NCBI RefSeq assembly: GCF_026127265.1
Contig: NZ_WWFG01000001.1
Location: 3,523,501 to 3,587,500 of the forward strand
Reading direction: 5' to 3'
Origin: Nostoc sp. KVJ3
GTDB lineage: Bacteria > Cyanobacteriota > Cyanobacteriia > Cyanobacteriales > Nostocaceae
Length of the DNA: 64,000 nucleotides
Part shown: piece after piece, positions 8,334 to 17,151 of the stretch
How positions within the stretch are numbered: the first letter of the stretch is position 1
How the letters are laid out: each line of letters starts with the position of its first letter
Made by a program: the position numbers and the translations under genes
Notes under the pieces: generated by a model
Database searches by the model: none
What the model was told of the DNA's origin: nothing
Seen by the model: the letters and a program-made list of their open reading frames with translations, nothing else

Positions 8334-9734
8334 ATGACAAACCCCCGTCAACTAGCTTTTATCGCCCTACGAGATGTTCATAAGGGGGCTTATGCTGATG
8401 TTGCCCTAGATAGAGTGCTGCAAAAAGTTAATTTGGCTGATTGCGATCGCCGTTTGGTGACAGAATTAATTTATGGCAGCGTCAGAAGGCAGCGCACTCT
8501 TGATACTCTCATCGATCAATTTGCCAAAAAGAAATCTCATCAACAACCACAAGACCTTCGCACCATCTTGCATCTAGGTTTCTACCAGTTGCGCTATCAA
8601 GAGCGGATTCCCGCTTCGGCTGCTGTTAATACCACCGTCCAACTCGCTAAAGAAAACGGTTTTTCTGGACTTACTGGTTTTGTTAACGGTCTATTACGCC
8701 AGTATCTGAGAAAAGTAGGGGGGGATGAGGGAGCAGGGGGAGCAGGGAAAGAAAACACTCCCTCATCTCTTCATAAAGATCCGTTACAACTTCCAGAAAA
8801 ACCAGTGGAACGCTTAGGTATTTTACACAGCTTTCCTGACTGGATTATTCAAGTTTGGTTAGAACAACTGGGTTTGTCTGAGACAGAACAACTGTGTGAA
8901 TGGATGAACCAATCACCAACAATTGACTTGCGTATCAACCCTCTTCGCACTTCCATCGAAGAAGTTGAAGCGGCTTTGCAATCTGTTGGTATCTTGGTGA
9001 AACGGATTCCTCATTTACCCCAAGCTTTGCGATTTATTGGTAATACTGGGTCAATTCAAAAACTACCTGGTTTTAAAGAGGGTTGGTGGACTATACAAGA
9101 TAGTAGCGCTCAATTAGTAAGTCATTTGCTTGACCCCCAACCAGGTGAAGTGGTAATTGATGTCTGTGCTGCACCAGGTGGTAAAACAACCCACATTGCT
9201 GAATTAATGGCAGATAAGGGAAAAATTTTAGCTTGCGATCGCACTCCTTCTCGTCTTCGCAAACTCCAAGAAAATTCTCAACGCCTAAGTTTACAATCTA
9301 TTCAAATTTACACTGGCGACAGCCGCCACTTCAACCAATTTCAAAACACCGCACATCGGGTATTACTTGATGCTCCATGTTCTGGCTTGGGAACTATGCA
9401 CCGTCATGCTGATGCGCGTTGGCGACAGATACCAGACTCTGTCCGGGAACTTTCGGTACTGCAAAAAGAATTATTAACACATACATCTAATTTTGTCAAG
9501 CCTGGTGGTGTATTAGTTTATGCCACCTGTACATTGCACCCAGCAGAAAACGAAGAAGTGATTTCGGCATTTTTAGCTGAGTCACCTCATTGGCAAATTG
9601 AGTCTCCGAGCAGCATTGAGTTCCCTGATTCTGCATATAGCACGCCTCAAGGTTGGTTTAAAGTCTGGCCCCATCGAGAGGACATGGATGGCTTTTTTAT
9701 GGTGCGCTTAAGAAAAACCAATAATTCCGAGTGA
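8334..9734 (+). CDS. rsmB: 16S rRNA (cytosine-967-C5)-methyltransferase RsmB
   Basis: Methylates C967 of 16S rRNA using SAM. The N-terminal NusB-like RNA-binding domain (residues 1-125, with LALRDV-type helix and ELIYGSVRRQRTLD) is followed by the NOL1/NOP2/Sun methyltransferase domain: motif I VIDVCAAPGGKTTH (about 278-291), motif IV DAPCSGLG with one catalytic-region Cys, and motif VI YATCTLHPAENEE with the other. The length of 466 aa is slightly above the usual 430-450 because of a Gly/Glu-rich low-complexity insert at about residues 128-148, encoded by GGGAGCAGGG-type repeat DNA. Start ATG at 8334. Confidence 0.95.
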   Translation: MTNPRQLAFIALRDVHKGAYADVALDRVLQKVNLADCDRRLVTELIYGSVRRQRTLDTLIDQFAKKKSHQQPQDLRTILHLGFYQLRYQERIPASAAVNTTVQLAKENGFSGLTGFVNGLLRQYLRKVGGDEGAGGAGKENTPSSLHKDPLQLPEKPVERLGILHSFPDWIIQVWLEQLGLSETEQLCEWMNQSPTIDLRINPLRTSIEEVEAALQSVGILVKRIPHLPQALRFIGNTGSIQKLPGFKEGWWTIQDSSAQLVSHLLDPQPGEVVIDVCAAPGGKTTHIAELMADKGKILACDRTPSRLRKLQENSQRLSLQSIQIYTGDSRHFNQFQNTAHRVLLDAPCSGLGTMHRHADARWRQIPDSVRELSVLQKELLTHTSNFVKPGGVLVYATCTLHPAENEEVISAFLAESPHWQIESPSSIEFPDSAYSTPQGWFKVWPHREDMDGFFMVRLRKTNNSE

Positions 9735-9791
9735 ATACTGTTTGGGATTGTACTATTTGGTGGAGGTCTTAATCTACCAGAGGAGGCAGCA

Positions 9792-10214
9792 ATGGTTAGC
9801 CCTTCCCATGTGAAAAACTTAGTTAAAATCCTAATTGGAGCCGCCTGGATTGATGGCAGAATCCAGCCAGAAGAACGGCAATATCTCCGCGAAATAGCTC
9901 AAGCAAAAGGTTTAGCTAACGATCCAGAAATTAAGCCTTGGCTGTACGAATTAGTTCCTGTACAGCCAAAAGAGTGTTATGAATGGGTGCGGGAGTATTT
10001 AGGCGATCGCCCCAGCCTTGAAGATTGTGAAAATCTGATTGAAGCCATCAGTGGCTTAATTTATAGCGATGGCGAAGTTGCCGTCGAAGAAGCCAGACTG
10101 TTGACGGAATTGCAAGATATAGCAAAGTCGAATGACTCAACTCAACCGGCTCACACTGCACTTCTTAAACAAATCCAAAAGCTTTACCGCCGTTGGGTTG
10201 AAGTGCAAAACTAA
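9792..10214 (+). CDS. TerB-family protein
   Basis: A 140-aa all-helical protein resembling the TerB (tellurite-resistance/DjlA-type) fold: IGAAWIDGRIQPEERQYLREIAQ in the first half and ISGLIYSDGEVAVEEARLL in the second, two related D-G-x-(I/V)-x-x-E-E metal-binding style loops. TerB domains are thought to bind divalent cations and act at the inner face of the membrane; no specific role is known here. The ATG has a strong AGAGGAGG site 6-13 nt upstream. Stands alone 57 nt after rsmB. Confidence 0.75.
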   Translation: MVSPSHVKNLVKILIGAAWIDGRIQPEERQYLREIAQAKGLANDPEIKPWLYELVPVQPKECYEWVREYLGDRPSLEDCENLIEAISGLIYSDGEVAVEEARLLTELQDIAKSNDSTQPAHTALLKQIQKLYRRWVEVQN

Positions 10215-10254
10215 TCATAGTCATTAGTCATTGGTCTAATGACTAATGACTAAA

Positions 10255-10482
10255 TTATGACTTTGGTTTACCCACACCCGGAGTTTCTTCTTTGTCAACT
10301 TTAGGCACAAAATCAGGACGCTCTTTGCTTTCCCAACCGGCGGGGCGTTTTGAGTTGTACCAAGCTATTGAACCAATGCTTACAGCAGCAATAAAACCAA
10401 CGACATAAACCAAGGTAAAAGCTAAGGGGAAATGAGGCGCAGCATCTATGGCTGGTGCTGCTGTTTGCATCAATAAATGCAT
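10255..10482 (-). CDS. single-pass membrane protein, conserved cyanobacterial type
   Basis: A 75-aa protein with one membrane helix at about residues 18-42 (FTLVYVVGFIAAVSIGSIAWY) followed by a charged tail ending EETPGVGKPKS. The ATG at 10482 is preferred over the upstream ATG at 10524 because GGAGAG sits 9 nt before it. Small one-helix proteins of this layout in cyanobacteria are often photosystem assembly or thylakoid subunits (for example the Psb35 class), but I cannot assign one from sequence alone. Confidence 0.7.
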   Translation of the reverse strand: MHLLMQTAAPAIDAAPHFPLAFTLVYVVGFIAAVSIGSIAWYNSKRPAGWESKERPDFVPKVDKEETPGVGKPKS

Positions 10483-10595
10483 GAGTATACTCTCCAAGGT
10501 TAAGTAACAGTACTTAATACACACTATAGAATGAGCGTATCACCTAACATCCCCCTGGAGTTTAGTTTTGAGCAACTTGGTATTGTATTGCAAAA

Positions 10596-10667
10596 AGCAG
10601 AGGCAGGGGGAGTGGGGGAGATGAGAAGGGAAATACCCCATGCCCCATCCCCCATGCCCATTTTTAA
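10596..10667. repeat. purine-rich short repeats and CCCCATGCCC heptamers
   Basis: GCAGGGGGAGTGGGGGAGATGAG-like sequence is followed by tandem CCCCATG / CCCATGC units, directly after the PBP stop codon. Same STRR class as at 8252 and 27809. It may form an imperfect G/C hairpin but has only a weak T tract. Confidence 0.5.
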
Positions 10668-13052
10668 TTACTGAGGTGGTCTAAGTCTATCCCGCCAAGA
10701 TGGTTGTGACGATGAAGAATCTGAAGAACCAGAACTATTTGATGGAGAGGAAGATCGCCGAGTTCTTTCAGGCGGGGGAGATGAAGAATCAGATTCTGCT
10801 CTTCTAGACCGCCGCCGGGGAGTGGATGATTCTGAGGAAGAGTTGGAACTTGATGCTTCGGTGCGATCGCGCCTTCTTCTTCTTGGGGTATAGTTGCTTG
10901 ATTGCTGTTCTTCTTCCGAATAGCTTCTCCTACTCCTCCGTCTTCTGGATGAACTACTATCCTCAGAATTAGAATTTCTAGAATTTTCTCCTTCTGAGTC
11001 ATCATCATCAGAAATAGAACGATTCAGCACTTGTTTGGGTTTGATTGCCTGGGCTTTAATAGTGCCTTTACGACCTTCTAACTTGGGTCGTTTGGGGAAT
11101 TTTTCTACTGGCATCCCTTCTACCGCTTTTTCCATAAATTCGTGCCAGGTGTAAGCGGCGCTACTACTGCTACCGTCTGTGGGGCGGTTGTCATCGTTAC
11201 CTAGCCAAACTCCTGCCACCATTTGGGGAATGTAGCCAATAAACCACAAATCGCGGGCCTCGTCAGAGGTACCAGTTTTGCCGGCAACTGGTCTATTATC
11301 TAACTGAGCAGCACCACCTGTTCCTGCTTCCACGACGTTGCGTAACATCCAAGTCATGATAGCAGCACTGTCAGCATCAATTGCCCGTTGAGAGGGGAAA
11401 TTTGCTGACCAAATCACCTTGCCTTGGCGGTTCAGGATACGAGTAATACCATGAGGCTCTGTGTGTAATCCCTGAGTTGCAAAACTGCCATAGGCGCTAG
11501 TCAATTCCAGTAGATTCACTTCGTTGGAGCCAAGAGCTAGGGAATAGGTAGGCTTAAGTTCAGATTTTATCCCCATATCATGGGCAAGTTTAATTGTTGG
11601 CGTAAATCCCACATCCATCAACACCTTTACCGCAATAATATTGATAGAGCGGGTGAGGGCATCTCTCATGCTCATTGAGCCGTGGAAGTTTTCACCATAA
11701 TTTTTTGGTTCATAACCATCTACTACCAGGGGTGCATCCTCATAGGTATCGTAGGGGCTTTTGCCGCTTGCGATCGCAGTGGCGTAGACAAACCCTTTAA
11801 ATGTCGATCCTGGTTGTCTCTGGGCCTGAGTAACTCGATTAAACTGGTTTTTACCAAAGTCTTTTCCCCCAACCATTGCCTTAATTTCACCGTTCCGGGG
11901 GTCAATGGCAACCATTGCTGCTTGCTTAAAGTTTTCCCAGCGTCCTTGATTTCGTAGGGTTTTAGCAACCGCTTCTTCTCCCACCTTCTGCCAAGTTGGA
12001 TTTAGGGTAGTTTCTACTACTAAACCCCCATTTTTTAGCACATTGCTAGAAACATACTTCGGCAATTCCTTTTGGATGTAGCTGGTAAAGTAGGGTGATT
12101 CTACTTCCACTCGTTTGGGTAAACTGGTTTTGAGTGTTAATGGCTCTTGAAGAGCGGCTTGTCTTTGCTCTGGTGTAATAACTTCATCCTCTTGCATCCG
12201 TAGCAATACCAAGTCCCGCCGCCGTTTTGCCGCTTCGGGATTCTTGTTCGGGGCATATAAACTAGGAGCAGGTGCTAATCCGGCAATTGTTGCCATTTCT
12301 CCTAGCGAAAGTTGGTCTGGTGATTTACTAAAGTATACCCAGGCTGCATCTGCTACCCCATAAGCCCCATTTCCCAAATAAACCAGATTCAAGTAACGCT
12401 CTAAAATCTGATCTTTGGTTAATTCTTGCTCCATTTTTTGGGCAAGGCGGACTTCTTTGAGTTTGCGCCAGATTGTCTGTTCTTGTTTTAGAAAGAGAAT
12501 CCGGGTTAGCTGTTGGGTGATAGTGCTACCACCTTCTACCACACCTTGCGATCGCAAATTATTGAAACCTGCTCTCACAATCCCTTGGGGGTCAAATCCG
12601 TTGTGTTGCTTAAATCTTCTATCTTCTGAGGCAATGAAAGCTTTTTTTAAATTATCTGGTATTTGTTCTAGCTTTAGCTGTTCTCTAGTTGCTTCACCTT
12701 GTTGTTGTAATACAGTGCCATCGGCGGCTTTAATGGTCAGTGTTTGCTCTCTGAGAACAGCATTCAACTCCGCCTTATCTGGTAAAGTCCGATCTATTAA
12801 ACTCACCCCGTAGATGAAGGCAACTATCCCACCACCTACACCCAAACCTGCCCAAAACCATAAGCGACGATAAAGTGGTTTCTTGCCAATTGCCTGATTG
12901 GTCTTCATCCTAGATGGTAAAATTTTCATTTTGCTCAGTAACTGCCTCGTCTGCGCCAGATGTGCTGGTGGTAAGCTCTCATTCGTTCCTCCTTGTCCAG
13001 AGTCACTTAAATTAGTTGGTCTTCGCTTGAACCAGGAGGTAAGCTTCCCCAC
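10668..13052 (-). CDS. class A penicillin-binding protein (transglycosylase/transpeptidase) with SR-like tail
   Basis: Builds and cross-links peptidoglycan. Order: cytoplasmic N-terminus, one membrane helix (about 68-90), GT51 glycosyltransferase with EDRRFKQHNGFD and GGSTITQQLTR, then the transpeptidase with active-site STFK in RQPGSTFKG, SIN motif in TRSINIIAVK, and KTGT in GKTGTSDEA. The last 120 residues are an unusual disordered tail of alternating acidic, Ser-rich and Arg-rich blocks (for example SSSSRRRRSRRSYSEEE). Size 794 aa is large for PBP1A because of that tail. Start is GTG with GAGGAACTGAC upstream. Alone in its transcript; in this order such PBPs include ones needed for heterocyst or septal wall remodelling, but the specific paralogue is not assigned. 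Confidence 0.9.
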   Translation of the reverse strand: MGKLTSWFKRRPTNLSDSGQGGTNESLPPAHLAQTRQLLSKMKILPSRMKTNQAIGKKPLYRRLWFWAGLGVGGGIVAFIYGVSLIDRTLPDKAELNAVLREQTLTIKAADGTVLQQQGEATREQLKLEQIPDNLKKAFIASEDRRFKQHNGFDPQGIVRAGFNNLRSQGVVEGGSTITQQLTRILFLKQEQTIWRKLKEVRLAQKMEQELTKDQILERYLNLVYLGNGAYGVADAAWVYFSKSPDQLSLGEMATIAGLAPAPSLYAPNKNPEAAKRRRDLVLLRMQEDEVITPEQRQAALQEPLTLKTSLPKRVEVESPYFTSYIQKELPKYVSSNVLKNGGLVVETTLNPTWQKVGEEAVAKTLRNQGRWENFKQAAMVAIDPRNGEIKAMVGGKDFGKNQFNRVTQAQRQPGSTFKGFVYATAIASGKSPYDTYEDAPLVVDGYEPKNYGENFHGSMSMRDALTRSINIIAVKVLMDVGFTPTIKLAHDMGIKSELKPTYSLALGSNEVNLLELTSAYGSFATQGLHTEPHGITRILNRQGKVIWSANFPSQRAIDADSAAIMTWMLRNVVEAGTGGAAQLDNRPVAGKTGTSDEARDLWFIGYIPQMVAGVWLGNDDNRPTDGSSSSAAYTWHEFMEKAVEGMPVEKFPKRPKLEGRKGTIKAQAIKPKQVLNRSISDDDDSEGENSRNSNSEDSSSSRRRRSRRSYSEEEQQSSNYTPRRRRRDRTEASSSNSSSESSTPRRRSRRAESDSSSPPPERTRRSSSPSNSSGSSDSSSSQPSWRDRLRPPQ

Positions 13053-13323
13053 GTCAGTTCCTCGCTCAAAGTAGTAAATATCTAACCACCATCAATCAGC
13101 TTTGGGGTCATGACACCACCTTTGTGTTAGTATATTACCCTATAAATAATTAACTAAATTCACCATAAAATAATGTTTTTTAGATTTAGTTAATTTAAGT
13201 TTTGTAAAAATGTTGCAGTTTTGCTAATGATTCAGATATACAGAGCTACTAGCATTTTCTGTAACAGATGCACCAAAGTCTTCACAAATACAGTCCGAAA
13301 ACAACTTACTTAAGGAGAGTGCG

Positions 13324-13872
13324 ATGCCTGGGTTGGAATATCCCGACACCAAGCCCAGAAGAAGCGCCGTTGCTCTTGGTGGTAATATCGGCGATTCGCA
13401 GACAATTTTAGAAACAGCTATCAAAACTTTAGCCCAAACGCCAGGTATTCTATTAGAAGCCAAATCCAGTTGGTATCAAACCAAAGCCGTAGGGCCAGAG
13501 CAGCCAGATTACCTAAACGGCTGCGTCACATTGCAGGTAGAAATGCTACCCCAACAGTTATTAGAAATTTTGTTGGGAATTGAACAACAATTTGGGCGTG
13601 TGCGTCAGGAACGCTGGGGGCCACGAACTCTGGATTTGGATTTGTTATTATATGATGACTTAATAGTAAATACACCAAATCTCCAGATTCCCCATCCACG
13701 AATGCGGGATCGAGCCTTTGTGTTAGTACCACTGGCAGAAATTGCCCCAGATTGGATAGAACCAGTATCGGGTTGTGTTATTAAAGAACTGCTGAAAGAG
13801 GTAAACTGCTCTGATGTACGTTTAATTGATGGGCAATTAAAATTACCATCTTTAAATACAGAAGAAGGCTGA
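13324..13872 (+). CDS. folK: 6-hydroxymethyl-7,8-dihydropterin pyrophosphokinase
   Basis: Transfers pyrophosphate from ATP to 6-hydroxymethyl-dihydropterin in folate synthesis. HPPK signatures: ALGGNIGDSQ near residue 19, the WYQTKAVGPEQPDYLNG loop, and the family signature RWGPRTLDLDLLLYDD at about 98-113, whose two Asp bind magnesium, then IPHPRMRDRAFVL. The 182-aa length is usual. Start ATG with AAGGAGAG 6 nt upstream. Followed 38 nt later by a NUDIX gene on the same strand. Confidence 0.95.
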   Translation: MPGLEYPDTKPRRSAVALGGNIGDSQTILETAIKTLAQTPGILLEAKSSWYQTKAVGPEQPDYLNGCVTLQVEMLPQQLLEILLGIEQQFGRVRQERWGPRTLDLDLLLYDDLIVNTPNLQIPHPRMRDRAFVLVPLAEIAPDWIEPVSGCVIKELLKEVNCSDVRLIDGQLKLPSLNTEEG

Positions 13873-13910
13873 TATCACCTCTGTCCTTAAACAGATAATC
13901 AGATTTTACT

Positions 13911-14459
13911 ATGCCATTAGGTAGAGAATTACCACAACTGCTAAAACAACGCTTGTTTTATAAAGGACGTAAGTTTGATTTTGAAGTCAATCGCTTGCGT
14001 TTGCCTAATAAAGCAGAAGGAGAATGGGAATGTATTCGTCACCCTGGTGGTGCGCTAGCTGTACCAGTAACTCCAGAGGGCAAACTTGTACTGGTGCGCC
14101 AGTATCGTTTTGCAATTCAGGGACGGATATTAGAGTTTCCAGCAGGAACTGTGGAAGCAAATGAAGAACCTTTAGAGACAATCCAGCGTGAAATCGAAGA
14201 AGAAACTGGCTATAGTGCCAAAAAATGGGACAAATTAGGCGAATTTTTCTTAGCACCTGGTTATTCTGATGAAATTATCTATGCTTTTCTGGCGCGAGAT
14301 TTGGAAAAGCTAGAGACACCACCAGCACAAGATGGAGACGAAGATATCGAAACTGTATTTTTGACTCCCGAAGAATTAGAAAAAGCGATTCTGGAGGGAG
14401 AATCGGTAGATGCTAAATCAGTTTCTAGCTTTTTTCTGGCGCGTCCATTTTTAGTTTAA
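13911..14459 (+). CDS. NUDIX hydrolase, ADP-ribose pyrophosphatase type
   Basis: The NUDIX box GTVEANEEPLETIQREIEEE followed by TGY fits Gx5Ex7REUxEExGU and binds the metal-diphosphate. The flanks FPAGT and FFLAPGYSDEIIYAFLARDL are typical of ADP-ribose pyrophosphatases (NudF type), which split ADP-ribose into AMP and ribose-5-phosphate. 182 aa, cytoplasmic. The TAA stop overlaps the ATG of the next frame (TAATG), indicating translational coupling to an ADP-ribosylglycohydrolase fragment, which fits an ADP-ribose role. Confidence 0.88.
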   Translation: MPLGRELPQLLKQRLFYKGRKFDFEVNRLRLPNKAEGEWECIRHPGGALAVPVTPEGKLVLVRQYRFAIQGRILEFPAGTVEANEEPLETIQREIEEETGYSAKKWDKLGEFFLAPGYSDEIIYAFLARDLEKLETPPAQDGDEDIETVFLTPEELEKAILEGESVDAKSVSSFFLARPFLV

Positions 14460-14731
14460 TGCCCGCAATCACTGCGGTAATACGAAATGACAGTATGAGC
14501 GAACTTTTACAAGATTGTATCGCTTTTACTGGAGATGTGGATACAGTAGCTGCGATGTTTACGACGGGCTACGACTATGCTCTGGCTGCTGGTTCTTGTA
14601 GCGAAGAAATTACACAAGACATTCCCAATCATCTTGTTACAGGCTTAGAGAATGGAACTTACGGTAGAGATTATCTCATCGACTTGGATAAGCAGCTGAT
14701 GAGTTTGGTGGGCAAAAATATCAGCTATTAG
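14459..14731 (+). pseudogene. C-terminal fragment of an ADP-ribosylglycohydrolase (DraG/ARH type)
   Basis: 90 residues that match only the end of ARH/DraG proteins: FTGDVDTVAAM, the metal-binding Asp pair region (usually G-D-T-D-T-x-A), then SCSEEITQDIPNHL and LENGTYGRDYLIDLD. The N-terminal two thirds, with the first metal-binding motif, is absent, so it cannot be an active hydrolase alone. It starts on the TAATG overlap with the NUDIX stop, so it is probably translated. Either a decayed remnant or a small coupled protein; the remnant is more likely. Confidence 0.65.
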
Positions 14732-14737
14732 AAACTT

Positions 14738-14765
14738 AGCGCTTCTCCTTTGAATGAGAAGCGCT
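14738..14765 (+). terminator. hairpin after the folK-NUDIX cluster
   Basis: Perfect 10-bp stem AGCGCTTCTC (14738-14747) with GAGAAGCGCT (14756-14765) and an 8-nt loop. Downstream ATTTGTT is a weak T tract. It begins 7 nt after the last stop codon of the cluster. Confidence 0.65.
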
Positions 14766-14891
14766 ATTTGTTACCTTGGCTAGAGTGACAGGAAAATTGA
14801 CTTAGAGCCAAAGTTATAAGAGTATGACGGGAAGAAGCGCACAACTCCTAAATATGTGTCTCCATGCAAGACACATATATGTTTCATAGAG

Positions 14892-15695
14892 ATGAAAAAA
14901 AATACAACTTTTAACAGTGCAGGTAAACTGACTGCTTTTTTGTTCCTGATAACCCTCTTGCTTACGCCTTGCGTGATTGTCAATGCGGGCGAGCGGGGTG
15001 TATTGATGAAATTTGGCGAAGTACAAAACCAAATATTCGGAGAAGGACTTCACTTAATTATTCCTGTCGTCAATACTGTGAAAAAGTTGAGTATTCGAGT
15101 CCAAAAACAGGAAATTTCGGCTGAGGCTTCTTCCAAAGATTTACAAAATGTTTTCGCCGATGTCGCTCTCAATTGGCATATTATTCCCCTGGAAGTAAAT
15201 GCTATTTTTCAAGAAATTGGAGATGAACAAGCTGTAGTTACGCGGATTATTAACCCAGCAGTTGAAGAAGTCCTAAAAGCAATAATGGCCAAGTATACTG
15301 CTGAAGAAATTATTACTAAACGAGGAGAAGTCAAAGGTGGAGTAGATGATGCATTGTCTACACGACTGGGTAGCTATCACGTTGCAGTTGATGATATTTC
15401 TCTAGTTCACGTCCATTTTTCCGAGCGATTTGATGAGGCGGTAGAGGCGAAGCAGATTGCTGAACAAGAAGCGAAACGAGCCGAGTTTATCGCACTGAAA
15501 GCAACAAGACAGGCTGAAGCAAAAGTTAATTTAGCCAAAGGAGAAGCTGAGGCACATAGATTATTACGTGATGGTTTAACTCCAGAAATACTGCAAAGAC
15601 AAGCGATAGAAAAATGGAATGGTAAGTTGCCATTAATTGTAAGTAAGGAAGCTCCAAAATTGTTGAATTTAAGTGAATTTTTAAAATTCGATTAA
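14892..15695 (+). CDS. prohibitin/SPFH (Band 7) domain membrane protein
   Basis: A 267-aa prohibitin-like protein. Residues 12-35 form a membrane anchor (LTAFLFLITLLLTPCVIVNAG), then the SPFH/Band-7 domain (GERGVLMKFGEVQ, IFGEGLHLIIPVV, VQKQEISAEASSKD), and a C-terminal charged coiled coil (EAKQIAEQEAKRAEFIALKATRQAEAK split over residues 190-225). Such proteins form ring-like membrane scaffolds and interact with FtsH proteases. ATG 14892 is chosen since the upstream in-frame ATG (14856) adds 12 polar residues before the anchor. Ends just before a bidirectional terminator. Confidence 0.88.
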   Translation: MKKNTTFNSAGKLTAFLFLITLLLTPCVIVNAGERGVLMKFGEVQNQIFGEGLHLIIPVVNTVKKLSIRVQKQEISAEASSKDLQNVFADVALNWHIIPLEVNAIFQEIGDEQAVVTRIINPAVEEVLKAIMAKYTAEEIITKRGEVKGGVDDALSTRLGSYHVAVDDISLVHVHFSERFDEAVEAKQIAEQEAKRAEFIALKATRQAEAKVNLAKGEAEAHRLLRDGLTPEILQRQAIEKWNGKLPLIVSKEAPKLLNLSEFLKFD

Positions 15696-15723
15696 TTCAA
15701 GATTTGCTCCCACAAAAAATCTC

Positions 15724-15756
15724 AGATTCCCTACTTATTAAAGAAGTAGGGAATCT
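15724..15756. terminator. bidirectional hairpin terminator
   Basis: Perfect 13-bp stem AGATTCCCTACTT (15724-15736) and AAGTAGGGAATCT (15744-15756) between convergent genes. On the minus strand it is followed by GAGATTTTTT, a usable T tract; on the plus strand the T tract is weak. Confidence 0.7.
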
Positions 15757-15786
15757 GGTTGTTCTGTAAAAATGCGATCGACTAAA

Positions 15787-16248
15787 TTAACCGTTGGCGA
15801 ATAAAATAGGAGAATCGAGAATCTTCAACTGGATTAAGAGCATAATCAACAAGGTATAAGCTGTTGAAGAAATTAAACCTGTTAATAATTCTTTTTTGAG
15901 GTTATGCTCTTGAGGTTCTTTTTGGAAAATATCTTTAGAACCGAATTGCATCAAGAGAATTCCAACAATATTAGAGAGCCAATATCCTATAATTGAACAA
16001 GGTAGAAGTAATTTTGGGGAAAGTAAACTACATGCATACCCAAAACCATAAGCTATTGGCAGATTGAATAGTAAGTCATTCCACCAACATAGTGGTGACA
16101 ATAAATATCCCAGTACCAAAAAAAATCCACCTCTAAGTTTTTTGAAAATGTCTTTTTTGAACTCTTTTGGAGTAGACTGTTGTAAGTCCTCTAGGAGTGT
16201 TTCTCCTGTTACATTTAACTCTTGAGTCACGTTTTGGAAGCTTTCCAT
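15787..16248 (-). CDS. membrane protein of unknown function, 153 aa
   Basis: No family recognised. About 45 polar residues (possible amphipathic helix) are followed by three to four hydrophobic segments: FFLVLGYLLSPLCWW, LPIAYGFGYACSLL with LLLPCSIIGYWLSNIVGILL, and STAYTLLIMLLIQLKIL near the C-terminus. Probably a small polytopic plasma- or thylakoid-membrane protein. Its upstream region carries CACTATATCCTATCGATTTA, 8 nt before the start, a 20-nt sequence repeated in the cysE/rrf2 intergenic region, so it may belong to a sulfur-related regulon (inference). Confidence 0.65.
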   Translation of the reverse strand: MESFQNVTQELNVTGETLLEDLQQSTPKEFKKDIFKKLRGGFFLVLGYLLSPLCWWNDLLFNLPIAYGFGYACSLLSPKLLLPCSIIGYWLSNIVGILLMQFGSKDIFQKEPQEHNLKKELLTGLISSTAYTLLIMLLIQLKILDSPILFANG

Positions 16249-16255
16249 AAAAACC

Positions 16256-16275
16256 CACTATATCCTATCGATTTA
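16256..16275 (-). promoter_or_regulatory. candidate operator, shared with the cysE/rrf2 region
   Basis: CACTATATCCTATCGATTTA is identical to 42357-42376 between cysE and the Rrf2 gene. It lies directly in front of the membrane-protein gene ending at 15787, overlapping its likely translation-start region or leader. Confidence 0.5.
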
Positions 16276-16810
16276 GTGTATTTTAATATATAAACTAAAT
16301 TAAAGTCTAGTAAATGAGTAAGAATACTTTAGCTTTTTAATGTTTCAGCAAAATAATAATATATGTCTATAGACTGATGCAAAACTATAGTTTGTAGGAT
16401 ATGCCGATGAATTTATCCTACGTGAATAAAGCGCAAAGCACATACAATTGGTATCAGATCCAACTTATAGCTATTCTCAGGTAAAAAGACTACGCTGTAG
16501 GGAATATTGCTGTGCCCTTACGAAAGATGTACTTCAAATAGATGAAAGCTGCTGTAACAACAAATAATTTCTACCCGAAGTGCATCAATAATTTGGCTGC
16601 TTGCAGAATCTTAGTTTTTTCTTCAGTCTTTGAGCGAAATAGAACGATTTATATACAGTTGACACAATCAACGCAATTTCTCGCTTACTAGCTTTAAAAA
16701 TCAGAATATATCTTTTTTAAATTATAGCATAAGATAAGATCCAACATCCAGAGCAGAAATTTAGACTAATAATAGCTACAATAAAAATATTGAGACATCT
16801 TAATAGGGAA
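16276..16810. other. intergenic region without recognised features
   Basis: AT-rich. Several short overlapping frames on both strands lack ribosome binding sites and codon character. No hairpin of note. Confidence 0.4.
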
Positions 16811-17083
16811 ATGACAGATATAACTTCCAACAACACATTTTTAATTACAGGAATTGTTTTTATAACGATTGCTGTTATTGGGCAATCTAAATTAGCCTTT
16901 ATTGAAATTAATCCCGGTTGTCTTGGGAGATTATTAGCTCTATTTATTGGTATGTCGAGCCTATTGTATGCTTTAGGATTGCTCAATTTTTCAGTCGAAA
17001 CCCTTGATTTATTAAAAACTTCTCTGACAGAACCAATAAGACAGCTTATAAGTTCAATTAATGACCTTTTGCAAGGATCGTAA
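16811..17083 (+). CDS. small membrane protein, 90 aa
   Basis: Two hydrophobic helices, residues about 11-28 (TFLITGIVFITIAVIG) and 39-60 (LGRLLALFIGMSSLLYALGLL), are followed by a soluble tail (LDLLKTSLTEPIRQLISSINDLL) that looks amphipathic. No family known. The ATG at 16811 has AGGG very close upstream; ATG-like upstream starts add a short basic leader. The opposite-strand frame through the same DNA is less protein-like. Confidence 0.5.
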   Translation: MTDITSNNTFLITGIVFITIAVIGQSKLAFIEINPGCLGRLLALFIGMSSLLYALGLLNFSVETLDLLKTSLTEPIRQLISSINDLLQGS

Positions 17084-17151
17084 TCGGTCTAAAAAACTGA
17101 TTTTTACATTCATCTCAACACTTTTAAAACAACTTATAAACGGACATAATA

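Noticed and set aside
10664..11008. Minus-strand alternative frame inside the PBP tail
   Set aside because: Arises from the Ser/Arg codon bias of the real frame.
16717..16986. Minus-strand 89-codon frame overlapping the small membrane protein
   Set aside because: It is opposite to the more protein-like plus-strand frame and shares its DNA.
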